Assembly: GCA_047921215.1 (NCBI GenBank)
Contig: JBLRWO010000016.1
Coordinates: 1 to 64,000, forward strand
Reading direction: 5' to 3'
From: RECM01 sp047921215
GTDB lineage: Bacteria > Bacteroidota > Rhodothermia > Balneolales > Cyclonatronaceae
Length of the DNA stretch: 64,000 nucleotides
In this document: one piece after another, positions 34,712-42,549 of the stretch
How the letters are laid out: each line of letters opens with the position of its first letter
How positions within the stretch are numbered: position 1 is the first letter of the stretch
Notes under the pieces: generated by a model
Told to the model about the DNA's origin: nothing
Database searches by the model: none
Seen by the model: the letters and a program-made list of their open reading frames with translations, nothing else
Made by a program: the position numbers and the translations under genes

Positions 34712-36055
34712 TTGATTGACCGTCTAATTCATAGTGCCATTTCATCGATCAGAAACCATCCGTTCTCCCCTTTTAAGGCGGGCGAAAAGATGGCTTCGGT
34801 CGACACCGCCTGGCTGCGCATGGAACACTCCACCAATCTGATGATGATAAACGGGCTGATGATGTTCAAAGAGAGAATTGATCTGCCCGTACTAAGACAA
34901 ATACTGGTTGAGCGTCTCATCAGTCATGACCGGTTCCGGCAGATTGCTGCCGATCCTTTGGGGTCACCGAGATGGATTCACGACCCGGATTTTCATCCCG
35001 ACAACCATCTGCAGACCATCGGGTTGCCCGCCCCTCACGGAAAAGCAGAACTCGAACAGGTTGTGAGTGATATCTTGAGTTCACCGCTCGACCTTTCGAG
35101 ACCATTGTGGAAGGTCTATCATGTTGACAATTATGACGGCGGATCGGCACTCATCTTTAAATTTCATCACTGCCTGGGCGATGGAATTGCGCTGATCAGG
35201 CTATTGTTTTCGGTAACCGATGAAGAGGTAACCGAGCACAATTTTACTCCGTCGGGGGGTACTACCGGGCAGCGCAACAGTCAGATTATAGACAGGGCTG
35301 CAGGTCCCGGCGATATACCCCGGGTTCTTGCTTCGGCCGTCAAAATCGGGCTTATGCCCCGCGATCAGGACACTCCATTCCGCGGCCGCCTCGGTGTTCG
35401 AAAAACGGCCAAGTGGACGGAATCGATCCCTCTGGAACATTTCAAACAGATTGGCAAAAACCATAATGCCACTGTAAATGATGTACTGCTGACGATACTT
35501 ACCGGGGCTATTCGCTCATACCTGCTTCACCACGGTGTTGATCTTAACGAGGGCATCCGGGTAACTGTACCCGTGAACCTGAGAAGAGAGGGAAAGGATC
35601 CGGAACTGGGCAATCGTTTCGGCCTGGTATTTATGATACTTCCCGTTACCCGGCCTACTTTTCCCGGGCGGCTTGAGGCGGTAAAAGCGGAGATGGACCG
35701 GATAAAAAAATCGCATGAAGCCGTGGCTGCCCTCGGTATTCTCACGGTAATGGGGAATCTGCCACTTGTGATGGAAGACCTGCTGGTCGATTATCTGAGC
35801 AGCAAGGTGACGGCCGTGGTCACCAATGTACCCGGCCCGCTTAAAAAACTGAACCTGGCCGGCAGCCGCATCGACAAGATGATGTTCTGGGTACCCAAAA
35901 CCGGCGCCCTCGGGCTGGGCATCAGCCTGTTCAGTTATGCCGGGGAGGTAATGGTAGGGCTGAGTGCCGACAATGGGCTGGTTCCTGATCCCGACCGGCT
36001 GGTGGCCTATTTCAATACCGAGCTGGAAACGGTAACCGGGCTGCAGATTACCTGA
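34712..36055 (+). CDS. Wax ester synthase/diacylglycerol acyltransferase-like protein
   Basis: This protein has up to 447 residues. The family motif HHCLGDG (HHxxxDG, catalytic His) is near residue 152, PLWKVYHVDN precedes it, and VTNVPGPL is in the C-terminal half, with both WS/DGAT domains present. The family makes wax esters or triacylglycerol from acyl-CoA. The open frame starts at TTG 34712; the first ATG, 34790, begins MASVDTAWLRME, which matches the usual N-terminus (SxxDxxWLRM), so 421 residues is also likely. The linker between domains is short. Confidence 0.88.
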   Translation: MIDRLIHSAISSIRNHPFSPFKAGEKMASVDTAWLRMEHSTNLMMINGLMMFKERIDLPVLRQILVERLISHDRFRQIAADPLGSPRWIHDPDFHPDNHLQTIGLPAPHGKAELEQVVSDILSSPLDLSRPLWKVYHVDNYDGGSALIFKFHHCLGDGIALIRLLFSVTDEEVTEHNFTPSGGTTGQRNSQIIDRAAGPGDIPRVLASAVKIGLMPRDQDTPFRGRLGVRKTAKWTESIPLEHFKQIGKNHNATVNDVLLTILTGAIRSYLLHHGVDLNEGIRVTVPVNLRREGKDPELGNRFGLVFMILPVTRPTFPGRLEAVKAEMDRIKKSHEAVAALGILTVMGNLPLVMEDLLVDYLSSKVTAVVTNVPGPLKKLNLAGSRIDKMMFWVPKTGALGLGISLFSYAGEVMVGLSADNGLVPDPDRLVAYFNTELETVTGLQIT

Positions 36056-36100
36056 AAAAAATCAATCAGCTGTTTTTCCGGATGTTTAATATCGCTATAT

Positions 36101-36122
36101 TTAAGATATAATTGTCTTTTAT
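36101..36122 (+). promoter_or_regulatory. 22-bp operator-like site before ric
   Basis: The sequence is TTAAGATA, six bases, then TCTTTTAT. It is identical at 19 of 22 positions to 37672-37693 upstream of the second Rrf2 gene. It lies 71 bp before the ric ATG. The right half and part of the left form an imperfect palindrome, as expected for an Rrf2-type (NsrR-like) dimer. Confidence 0.6.
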
Positions 36123-36193
36123 CTTTTATTAGACCTGTACGTATTAATAAACACCATGCTGCTGCAACAGGGGCAGCCAAAAATAAACAAGCC

Positions 36194-36898
36194 ATGAATA
36201 CTGATTTGACATCACAACTCAATGAATACACCATCGCGGAACTGGTTACAGCCGATTACCGGACGGCAGGTGTGTTCAGAAAATTCGGTCTTGACTTCTG
36301 CTGCGGCGGCAAAAAAAGTGTTGCTGAAGCGTGTGAACAGAAACAACTAAACACCGGAGAAGTACTCGGCGAAATAGAACAGGTACTGTCGGTGCCGGAC
36401 GGGATAACACCCCGTTTCAATGCATGGAGCCCGGAACTGCTCATCCGCTATATCATCGACAACCATCACAGTTACGTCAGGGAAGCGATTGAGCGAATAC
36501 CCTATTTCATCAACAAAGTAGCCGCCCGCCACGGTGAGAACCACCCCTGGAATATTGAGATAGCCACACATTTCGCGGAACTTTGCGGGGAAATGACAGA
36601 GCACATGGCAAGCGAGGAGAATGAGGTATTTCCGCTAATCGAAACATACCTGAGGACAAAAGATCCCGAAAGCCGTGTGCGTCTTGAAAAACTGGTGGAT
36701 GACATGGAGAGTGAACACAGCGGGGCCGGAGCACTGATGGCAAGAATCCGTGAACTCAGCAGGCAGTTCACTCCGCCAGCGGGTGCGTGTAATACCTACC
36801 AGGTGGCGTACGCCGAACTGGAAGCGTTCGAGAGGGATCTGCACCAGCACGTTCATCTCGAGAACAATATTCTGTTTCCCAAAGCGCTGAATACGTGA
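36194..36898 (+). CDS. ric: Iron-sulfur cluster repair di-iron protein
   Basis: This 234-residue protein has an N-terminal DUF542/ScdA domain (1-55) with FGLDFCCGGKKSVAEAC. A hemerythrin-like four-helix domain (about 75-230) carries metal-binding His/Glu residues in DNHHSYVREA, KVAARHGENHPW, HMASEENEVFP, ESEHSGAGALM and HVHLENNILFPKAL. Known members (YtfE/ScdA/RIC) repair Fe-S clusters damaged by NO or peroxide. It sits upstream of two Rrf2 regulators and the nos genes and shares an operator-like element with one of them, so nitrosative-stress control is likely. Confidence 0.95.
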   Translation: MNTDLTSQLNEYTIAELVTADYRTAGVFRKFGLDFCCGGKKSVAEACEQKQLNTGEVLGEIEQVLSVPDGITPRFNAWSPELLIRYIIDNHHSYVREAIERIPYFINKVAARHGENHPWNIEIATHFAELCGEMTEHMASEENEVFPLIETYLRTKDPESRVRLEKLVDDMESEHSGAGALMARIRELSRQFTPPAGACNTYQVAYAELEAFERDLHQHVHLENNILFPKALNT

Positions 36899-37073
36899 GC
36901 AGCTTCCATTGTCGAAAGGCCAGTTCATGTATAGCCGGTCATTTATGGCGTTACAATGCACAGGATCAGAACGGTTCATTATACAGTCTTAAAACCATTT
37001 GAGATATCTAACCTGTTTTTCCATGCTACTGGCATAGCTACAAAAAATTTGGTACCATTTGCGCTGGCCTGAA

Positions 37074-37095
37074 TCAGGATTAACTACTCTTTTAT
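37074..37095 (+). promoter_or_regulatory. Weaker operator-like site before first Rrf2 gene
   Basis: It ends in the same TCTTTTAT half-site as the elements at 36101 and 37672, in the same spacing, 13 bp before the ATG. The left half agrees only partly. The half-site may overlap the core promoter, so the match alone is modest evidence. Confidence 0.35.
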
Positions 37096-37108
37096 ACGCA
37101 CTCAAAAC

Positions 37109-37546
37109 ATGGTTCTTTCAAAAGCCTGTACCTACGGCGTTCTCGCCTCACTTTTTGTTGCCAAGCAATCGGAAAACAGCAGCTATGTATCCATACGGGA
37201 GATGAGCGATGAACTCAATATCTCGTTTCATTTTCTCACAAAAATACTGCAAAAGCTGACCGCTGAGGGGATCCTGAAAAGCCACAAGGGACCCAGGGGG
37301 GGAGTACTGCTTGCCCGGCCCGCTAACATGATAACTGTTCTCGATGTTGTTGTGGCCATCGACGGCGAAAAAGTGTTCAATGAATGTGTTCTGGGGCTGC
37401 CGGGATGCGGTTCACAGCACCCATGCCCGCTTCACAACTACTGGGTAACCGTTCGTGAGGATCTCAGAGAGATGTTTTCTGCAAAAACACTGGCAGCCAC
37501 CTCCGATGATATCCGAGAACTGGGCCTCCGTTTAAGTCTGGATTAA
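37109..37546 (+). CDS. Rrf2-family regulator, probable Fe-S sensor (1)
   Basis: This 145-residue winged-helix regulator has an N-terminal HTH (YVSIREMSDELNISFHFLTK) and the wing KGPRGGVLLARP. A loop with three Cys, CVLGLPGCGSQHPC, is spaced as in NsrR/IscR-type Fe-S cluster sensors. It resembles the second Rrf2 gene downstream, including the LGLPGCG motif, so the two are paralogues. It is a candidate NO- or redox-responsive regulator of ric and nos genes. Confidence 0.9.
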   Translation: MVLSKACTYGVLASLFVAKQSENSSYVSIREMSDELNISFHFLTKILQKLTAEGILKSHKGPRGGVLLARPANMITVLDVVVAIDGEKVFNECVLGLPGCGSQHPCPLHNYWVTVREDLREMFSAKTLAATSDDIRELGLRLSLD

Positions 37547-37671
37547 TTTTTTGACGGTAACTTTCGGCCCTGCCATGTACATACTTGGTTCCGGGCGATC
37601 CCGCATGGCCATGCCCAAAAAGATTGATTTTCTTCATTTTTTTCTTGACAAATTCCATGCGTGTATCTAAA

Positions 37672-37693
37672 TTAAGATAAAAGAGTCTTTTAT
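37672..37693 (+). promoter_or_regulatory. 22-bp operator-like site before second Rrf2 gene
   Basis: The sequence is TTAAGATA, six bases, then TCTTTTAT. It contains the perfect palindrome ATAAAAGA-G-TCTTTTAT and matches the ric site at 19 of 22 bases. It ends 15 bp before the ATG at 37709, a position that would give autorepression. Confidence 0.65.
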
Positions 37694-37708
37694 TTGATTA
37701 TAACATAT

Positions 37709-38146
37709 ATGTTTATATCCAAAAGCTGCTCGTACGGAATCCGGTCGGTTGCTTACCTGTCGGCGCTTACTCCCGGCAAATATGTACCCATACGTGAAAT
37801 CAGCAGCAATCTGGATATACCCTATCACTTTCTGACAAAAATTCTTCAAATGCTTACATCGGCCAACATACTTCTTTCGTCACGCGGTGCCGGTGGCGGT
37901 GTTACCCTGGCAAGAGATGCCGCTTCAATCACCCTGTACGACCTGATAACAGCAATCGATGGTACTGCACTTTTTACCAGCTGCATCCTTGGTCTGCCCG
38001 GTTGCGGCGTAAGAACACCCTGCCCTTTTCACCAGGAATGGGATACGGCCCGTGCCAAAGTGAACCATTTTTCCTGCCATACCTCAGTTACCGAATTGCA
38101 GAACCATATGCTGCTGCTGGCGCACAGCGATTCTTCTCAACCCTAA
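37709..38146 (+). CDS. Rrf2-family regulator, probable Fe-S sensor (2)
   Basis: This 145-residue winged-helix regulator has an HTH (YVPIREISSNLDIPYHFLTK), the wing RGAGGGVTLARD and the Cys loop CILGLPGCGVRTPC, all parallel to the first Rrf2 gene. ATG 37709 is preferred over the open TTG at 37694, which lies next to the operator. It precedes the cytochrome c and nosZ genes, so it may control them as well as itself. Confidence 0.9.
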   Translation: MFISKSCSYGIRSVAYLSALTPGKYVPIREISSNLDIPYHFLTKILQMLTSANILLSSRGAGGGVTLARDAASITLYDLITAIDGTALFTSCILGLPGCGVRTPCPFHQEWDTARAKVNHFSCHTSVTELQNHMLLLAHSDSSQP

Positions 38147-38186
38147 ATAAGACAAAATACTACTAATACCTTTATATCGGTTTATT

Positions 38187-38651
38187 ATGAAAATCACAAG
38201 CACCCTGTCTGTAATTATCCTGCTTCTGCTAAGCGGCTGCGGCAGTTCCGAAAGCGACAAACCCTCAGCTGCCGGGCAGTCATCACAGGACAGTGAATTA
38301 ACTGCATTCGAACTCGAACACGGAATCGGCCCCATTACCGAAGAGATCACCATCAGCACCGATGATCTCGAAAAAATTGAAAAAGGCCGGCAGATTTTTG
38401 ATTCAAAGTGTGCCGCCTGCCACCAGATGAACGAGCGATTTGTCGGCCCTGCCCTGGGTGATGTTTCCGAACGCAGAAGCGATGCCTACATCATGAATAT
38501 GATCCTGAATCCGTCAGAAATGGCAAGAAAACACCCTGAGGGACTCAAACTGCTCGCCGAATATATGACTCCCATGCCCTTCCAGAATGTAACTGAAGAG
38601 GATGCACGGGCTATCACCGCCTATTTAAAGAATGTAGCAGAACAACCCTAA
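38187..38651 (+). CDS. Lipoprotein cytochrome c
   Basis: This 154-residue protein has a lipoprotein signal (LSVIILLLLSGC, lipobox Cys at 18), a linker, and a class I cytochrome c domain with one CAACH haem site near residue 76 and a distal Met in YMTPMPF. It lies 30 bp before nosZ and probably passes electrons to it at the membrane surface, as small cytochromes do in other clade II nos clusters. Confidence 0.92.
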   Translation: MKITSTLSVIILLLLSGCGSSESDKPSAAGQSSQDSELTAFELEHGIGPITEEITISTDDLEKIEKGRQIFDSKCAACHQMNERFVGPALGDVSERRSDAYIMNMILNPSEMARKHPEGLKLLAEYMTPMPFQNVTEEDARAITAYLKNVAEQP

Positions 38652-38681
38652 TCAACCTTTCACTAACCATAAAATACACCT

Positions 38682-40655
38682 ATGAACCTATCCACATTCA
38701 CCACCAAAAAAGCGTTGTTGGGCGGGATTTTTGTAGTTGCTGCCGGGCTGATGTTAGCCGGCTGCCCCTCCCAGCAGGCAATGATCGGCAGCGGTGATGC
38801 TGCCCAGAAGACCTATGTTGCCCCCGGCGATTACGACGAATTCTACTCGTTCATGTCGGGCGGTTACAGCGGCCAGGTAAGCGTATTCGGCCTGCCCTCC
38901 GGGCGCCTTTTCAAGGTCATCCCGGTATTCTCCCAGGATCCAGAGTCCGGGTACGGCTACTACGAAGAATCGAAAGACCTGCTTAACACAACCTATGGAT
39001 TTCAGCCCTGGGACGATTCCCACCATCCCCACTTTTCACAGACCGATGGTGTTGCCGACGGCCGGTGGCTGTTTATCAATGCCAACAACACCCCCCGCAT
39101 CGCGCGTATTGATCTGACCACCTTCGAAACCAAGGAGATCATTGAAATCCCGAACACGGGCGGTAACCACGGTTCATCGTTCGTGACTGAAAATACCGAA
39201 TATGTGGTCGGAGCAACCCGATTCAGTATACCACATGAGCCTGACAGGGATGTACCCATCGACAGTTACAAGGAAAATTTCGACGGGGCACTCACCTTTC
39301 TGAAGGTAGACCAGGAGACCGGCCGGATGAACATCGATTTCCAGATGGTTGTACCACCGTACAACTACGACCTGGCACGTGCCGGCAAAGGGAAATCGGC
39401 CGACTGGTATTTCTTTACCACCTACAATACCGAACAGGCCCACACCCTGCTTGAGATCAATGCTTCCCGGAACGACAAAGACTTTGTGGCCGCCGTAAAC
39501 TGGAAAAAAGCGGCTGAATATGTCCGCGAAGGCCGCGCAACCACCATGTCGACCGAGTACTACCACAATTACTATGATCCGGCCACCAGTACGGCCATCA
39601 GTACTAAAAAAGATGAGGTTCTCGTACTGCGTCCGGAAGATGCACCCGGCATCATGTACTTCCTGCCTACACCAAAATCTCCGCACGGAGTGGATGTTGA
39701 CCCAACGGGCGAATACCTCGCTGCAGGCGGTAAACTGGCGACGGTAATCCCCGTTCACTCCTTCTCAAAAATGATTGAAGCGATCGAAAATGAGGACTTC
39801 GAGGACGAGATTAACGGCATCCCCGTTCTCCGTTACGAGGCCACCATTGCCGGAGAAGTGGAAAATCCGGGCCTCGGTCCCCTCCACACCGAGTATGACG
39901 GCAAAGGCTTTGCCTACACCTCCGTTTACATCTCCTCAGAGATCGTAAAATGGTCGCTGGAAACCTTCGAGGTGGTAGACCGGATCGACGCCTACTATTC
40001 AATCGGGCACCTTATGATACCCGGTGGCGACACGAAAAATCCGTACGGAAAATACATGGTGGGCCTCAACAAAACTGCCAAAGACCGCTATCTGCCCGTA
40101 GGACCGAAGCAGAACCACCCGGCGCAGCTCTATGACATATCGGGTGACAAAATGCAGCTGCTGCTCGATTTCCCGACCATCGGTGAGCCGCATTACGCCC
40201 AGGGCATTTCTGCTGAAAAATTACGGCCGAATATCAAACAGATATTTGAGATAGAGGATAACAATCACCCACATGCCACCAAATCGGTCAATGATGCCCG
40301 TGTTGTTCGTGAAGGCAACGTGGTTCGTGTGTACATGGGAATGATCCGCTCCAATTTCCGTCCCGACAATATAGAGGGCATCCGCCTGGGCGACACCGTA
40401 TACTTCCACATTACCAACCTGGAACAGGAATGGGATGTAGTTCACGGATTTGCCATAAAGGGCGGCCAGATGGGCGAAGTGCTGCTGGCACCCGGCCAGA
40501 CCAAAACCCTGAAATGGGAACCCACCCGTACCGGTATCTACCCGTTCTACTGCACCGCATTTTGCTCTGCGCTGCACCAGGAGATGCAGGGATATGTACG
40601 CGTATCGGCCGAAGGTTCAGACGTTCCGATCTCCTACCGCACCGGCAATATGTGA
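38682..40655 (+). CDS. nosZ: Nitrous-oxide reductase, clade II, lipoprotein type
   Basis: This 657-residue copper enzyme reduces N2O to N2. A Sec/lipoprotein signal (VVAAGLMLAGC) replaces the Tat signal of clade I. The N-terminal beta-propeller carries CuZ-type His residues (DDSHHPHFS, GNHGSS, SPHGVDV and others). The C-terminal cupredoxin domain has the CuA site VVHGFAI...YCTAFCSALHQEMQGY. Length and motifs fit a functional enzyme. The lipobox suggests anchoring on the outer face of the inner membrane or in the outer membrane. It is followed by nosB-, nosL- and nosDFY-type genes. Confidence 0.96.
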   Translation: MNLSTFTTKKALLGGIFVVAAGLMLAGCPSQQAMIGSGDAAQKTYVAPGDYDEFYSFMSGGYSGQVSVFGLPSGRLFKVIPVFSQDPESGYGYYEESKDLLNTTYGFQPWDDSHHPHFSQTDGVADGRWLFINANNTPRIARIDLTTFETKEIIEIPNTGGNHGSSFVTENTEYVVGATRFSIPHEPDRDVPIDSYKENFDGALTFLKVDQETGRMNIDFQMVVPPYNYDLARAGKGKSADWYFFTTYNTEQAHTLLEINASRNDKDFVAAVNWKKAAEYVREGRATTMSTEYYHNYYDPATSTAISTKKDEVLVLRPEDAPGIMYFLPTPKSPHGVDVDPTGEYLAAGGKLATVIPVHSFSKMIEAIENEDFEDEINGIPVLRYEATIAGEVENPGLGPLHTEYDGKGFAYTSVYISSEIVKWSLETFEVVDRIDAYYSIGHLMIPGGDTKNPYGKYMVGLNKTAKDRYLPVGPKQNHPAQLYDISGDKMQLLLDFPTIGEPHYAQGISAEKLRPNIKQIFEIEDNNHPHATKSVNDARVVREGNVVRVYMGMIRSNFRPDNIEGIRLGDTVYFHITNLEQEWDVVHGFAIKGGQMGEVLLAPGQTKTLKWEPTRTGIYPFYCTAFCSALHQEMQGYVRVSAEGSDVPISYRTGNM

Positions 40656-40735
40656 TCATGGGCACAATAACAACGCAAACAGAGCCTCGATTAGATAAAA
40701 AGGCTTCGAAGATAGACTAATTAACCGTTTGTCCC

Positions 40736-40763
40736 CCCCTCTTCCGTTCAGCCGGAAGAGGGG
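40736..40763 (+). other. Strong hairpin between nosZ and nosB-like gene
   Basis: CCCCTCTTCCG pairs perfectly with CGGAAGAGGGG (11 bp) around TTCAGC. No T-run follows, so it is more likely to stabilise nosZ mRNA or lower downstream expression than to stop transcription fully. Confidence 0.6.
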
Positions 40764-40820
40764 CACAGGCGGCCCACAAGCACCATTTCCACCAAAGCTT
40801 CAGCCAGGAGCTGACACATC

Positions 40821-41450
40821 ATGAAAACCTCAAACAGAATACTATTTGCCCTGGCAGCACTCATGCTAATTCCCCTCTACTTCATGCCTTTCTGGACGAT
40901 CTCCATGAAAGCACCGCAGTTCCCCGAGGGTATCGGAATGTATATTTATATCAACGACGTACAGGGGCATGAACGGCACAATATTTCAAGCATAAACATC
41001 CTGAACCACTACATCGGCATGAAGGAGATTGATGTGGATGCCATCCCCGAAATCCGCATCATGCCCTGGATTTTTGCATTTTTGATTGCCAGCGGGGTTA
41101 TCGGAGCCTTTACGGGATACCGGTGGGTTCTGACTTCATGGCTAGTTCTTTTCATTCTGCTGTCAATAGCCGGCATCGTCGATTACTACCTGTGGGGGTA
41201 TGAGTACGGGCATAATCTGGACCCGGATGCTCCCATAAAAGTACCCGGAATGAGTTATCAGCCGCCGTTAATAGGCACCAAACAGTTATTGAATATCAAG
41301 GCATCGTCATGGCCCTACTGGGGATCGCTGTTTATTGGTCTTTCAATGCTGACCGCGGGTTTTGCCCTTTACAGGGATTATTTCTCCGGCGCACAGGATA
41401 ATAGTGATACACAGGCCGGATCGGTACAAAACAGTGAGGTGACAGCATGA
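40821..41450 (+). CDS. NosB-like membrane protein of the nos cluster
   Basis: This 209-residue protein has four predicted membrane helices (about 8-28, 85-105, 110-130, 172-192) and a periplasmic segment between the first two. Its position directly after clade II nosZ matches the gene called nosB in other atypical nos clusters. The function is unknown, but it probably takes part in electron delivery or NosZ maturation. Its stop overlaps the next gene by 4 bp. I base the name on position and topology, not on a motif. Confidence 0.65.
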   Translation: MKTSNRILFALAALMLIPLYFMPFWTISMKAPQFPEGIGMYIYINDVQGHERHNISSINILNHYIGMKEIDVDAIPEIRIMPWIFAFLIASGVIGAFTGYRWVLTSWLVLFILLSIAGIVDYYLWGYEYGHNLDPDAPIKVPGMSYQPPLIGTKQLLNIKASSWPYWGSLFIGLSMLTAGFALYRDYFSGAQDNSDTQAGSVQNSEVTA

Positions 41451-41980
41451 AACCATCCACAACCATACTCATCGTTCTGACCGCTGCTGCCTTTCTGTTG
41501 TCGGCATGCGGACCTGAGAAACAGACCCCGCACCCGGGTCCGTCGATAAAAACCAAGATTGCCGGCGATATCACCTACGGCACCGACGAGTGTGACTGGT
41601 GCCACAAGACGATTGAAACCGTGCGCTACGGGGCTGAACTGGTCAGGGCCGATGGCAGCATCCTCAAATTCAGGGCGGCCGAGCACATGGCCGCATGGAT
41701 GATTGCCAACCCGGATGAAGCCGCCAAAGCCCGCTCAGTGCTGGTTGTCGATTTTGCCGACGGACAAAACCTGATTGATGTAAATAAGGCACTCTATCTG
41801 CGCAGTTCACTGAGGCCGAGCCCCGGCCAGCTGCACATCACCCCGATCCACCGCGACAATGAGCGCATGCTCACCAATATCTACGAAGCATACCCGGGCA
41901 CCTACCTTGAATGGGATGAGGTTCTTGAGTTCGTGCAGACGAGCATGGATCTTCTGGCTGTCGGTGAGATTGCTAACTGA
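41447..41980 (+). CDS. NosL-like lipoprotein 1
   Basis: This 177-residue protein has a lipoprotein signal (ILIVLTAAAFLLSAC) and a NosL-type domain with CDWCHKTIETVRYGAELV, where His replaces the usual Met after the second Cys. NosL is a copper chaperone for NosZ assembly. This copy is more divergent than the following gene and may handle a different metal or step. ATG overlaps the previous stop (ATGA). Confidence 0.75.
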   Translation: MKPSTTILIVLTAAAFLLSACGPEKQTPHPGPSIKTKIAGDITYGTDECDWCHKTIETVRYGAELVRADGSILKFRAAEHMAAWMIANPDEAAKARSVLVVDFADGQNLIDVNKALYLRSSLRPSPGQLHITPIHRDNERMLTNIYEAYPGTYLEWDEVLEFVQTSMDLLAVGEIAN

Positions 41981-41991
41981 ACGGGTGCGTC

Positions 41992-42462
41992 ATGAAAATT
42001 GAACAACTCATCCGGATAGTCAAACTGCTGCTTCTGCTGCTTGCTGTTGTCTCGTGCACACGCGGGCCGGAGCAGATCCATTACGGCAGCGAAGAGTGCG
42101 CATATTGCCGCATGATCATCTCCGAGCCGCAGTACGGCTCTCAACTGGTTACAAAACACGGGCTGGTGTTCAAATTCGACTCCATTGAGTGCCTCGCCGC
42201 CTTTGAGATGAGCGATGAAGTACAGGCCGGCCATGTGCATTCCCTGTGGGTACCCGATTTTCCGGCCGGGCCTGAGTGGGTACCGGCCGCGGATGCCCAC
42301 TACCTGCACAGCGAATCCCTCCGGAGCCCTATGGGGCTCTCCCTTTCAGCCTATGCTGATCATGATGAGGCGGTATTGCATCAGCAACAATACCGTGGCA
42401 GCGTGATCGGATGGGATGCCGTCAAAGACATCGTAAAGCAGGAATGGAGGCTGCAGAACTGA
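41992..42462 (+). CDS. nosL: NosL copper chaperone (lipoprotein 2)
   Basis: This 156-residue lipoprotein (LLLLLLAVVSC) has the conserved NosL site CAYCRMIISEPQYGSQLV, which binds Cu(I) through Cys and Met. It lies 11 bp after the first NosL-like gene. Two adjacent NosL proteins sharing the YG-(A/S)-(E/Q)-LV segment indicate duplication within the cluster. Confidence 0.9.
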   Translation: MKIEQLIRIVKLLLLLLAVVSCTRGPEQIHYGSEECAYCRMIISEPQYGSQLVTKHGLVFKFDSIECLAAFEMSDEVQAGHVHSLWVPDFPAGPEWVPAADAHYLHSESLRSPMGLSLSAYADHDEAVLHQQQYRGSVIGWDAVKDIVKQEWRLQN

Positions 42463-42549
42463 CGAAACCAACACCACTGTCGCCACTGTCATAATCGACA
42501 CAATTGACACAACTGAACAGAACAATCACCTGTTAAAAACACCACCACC

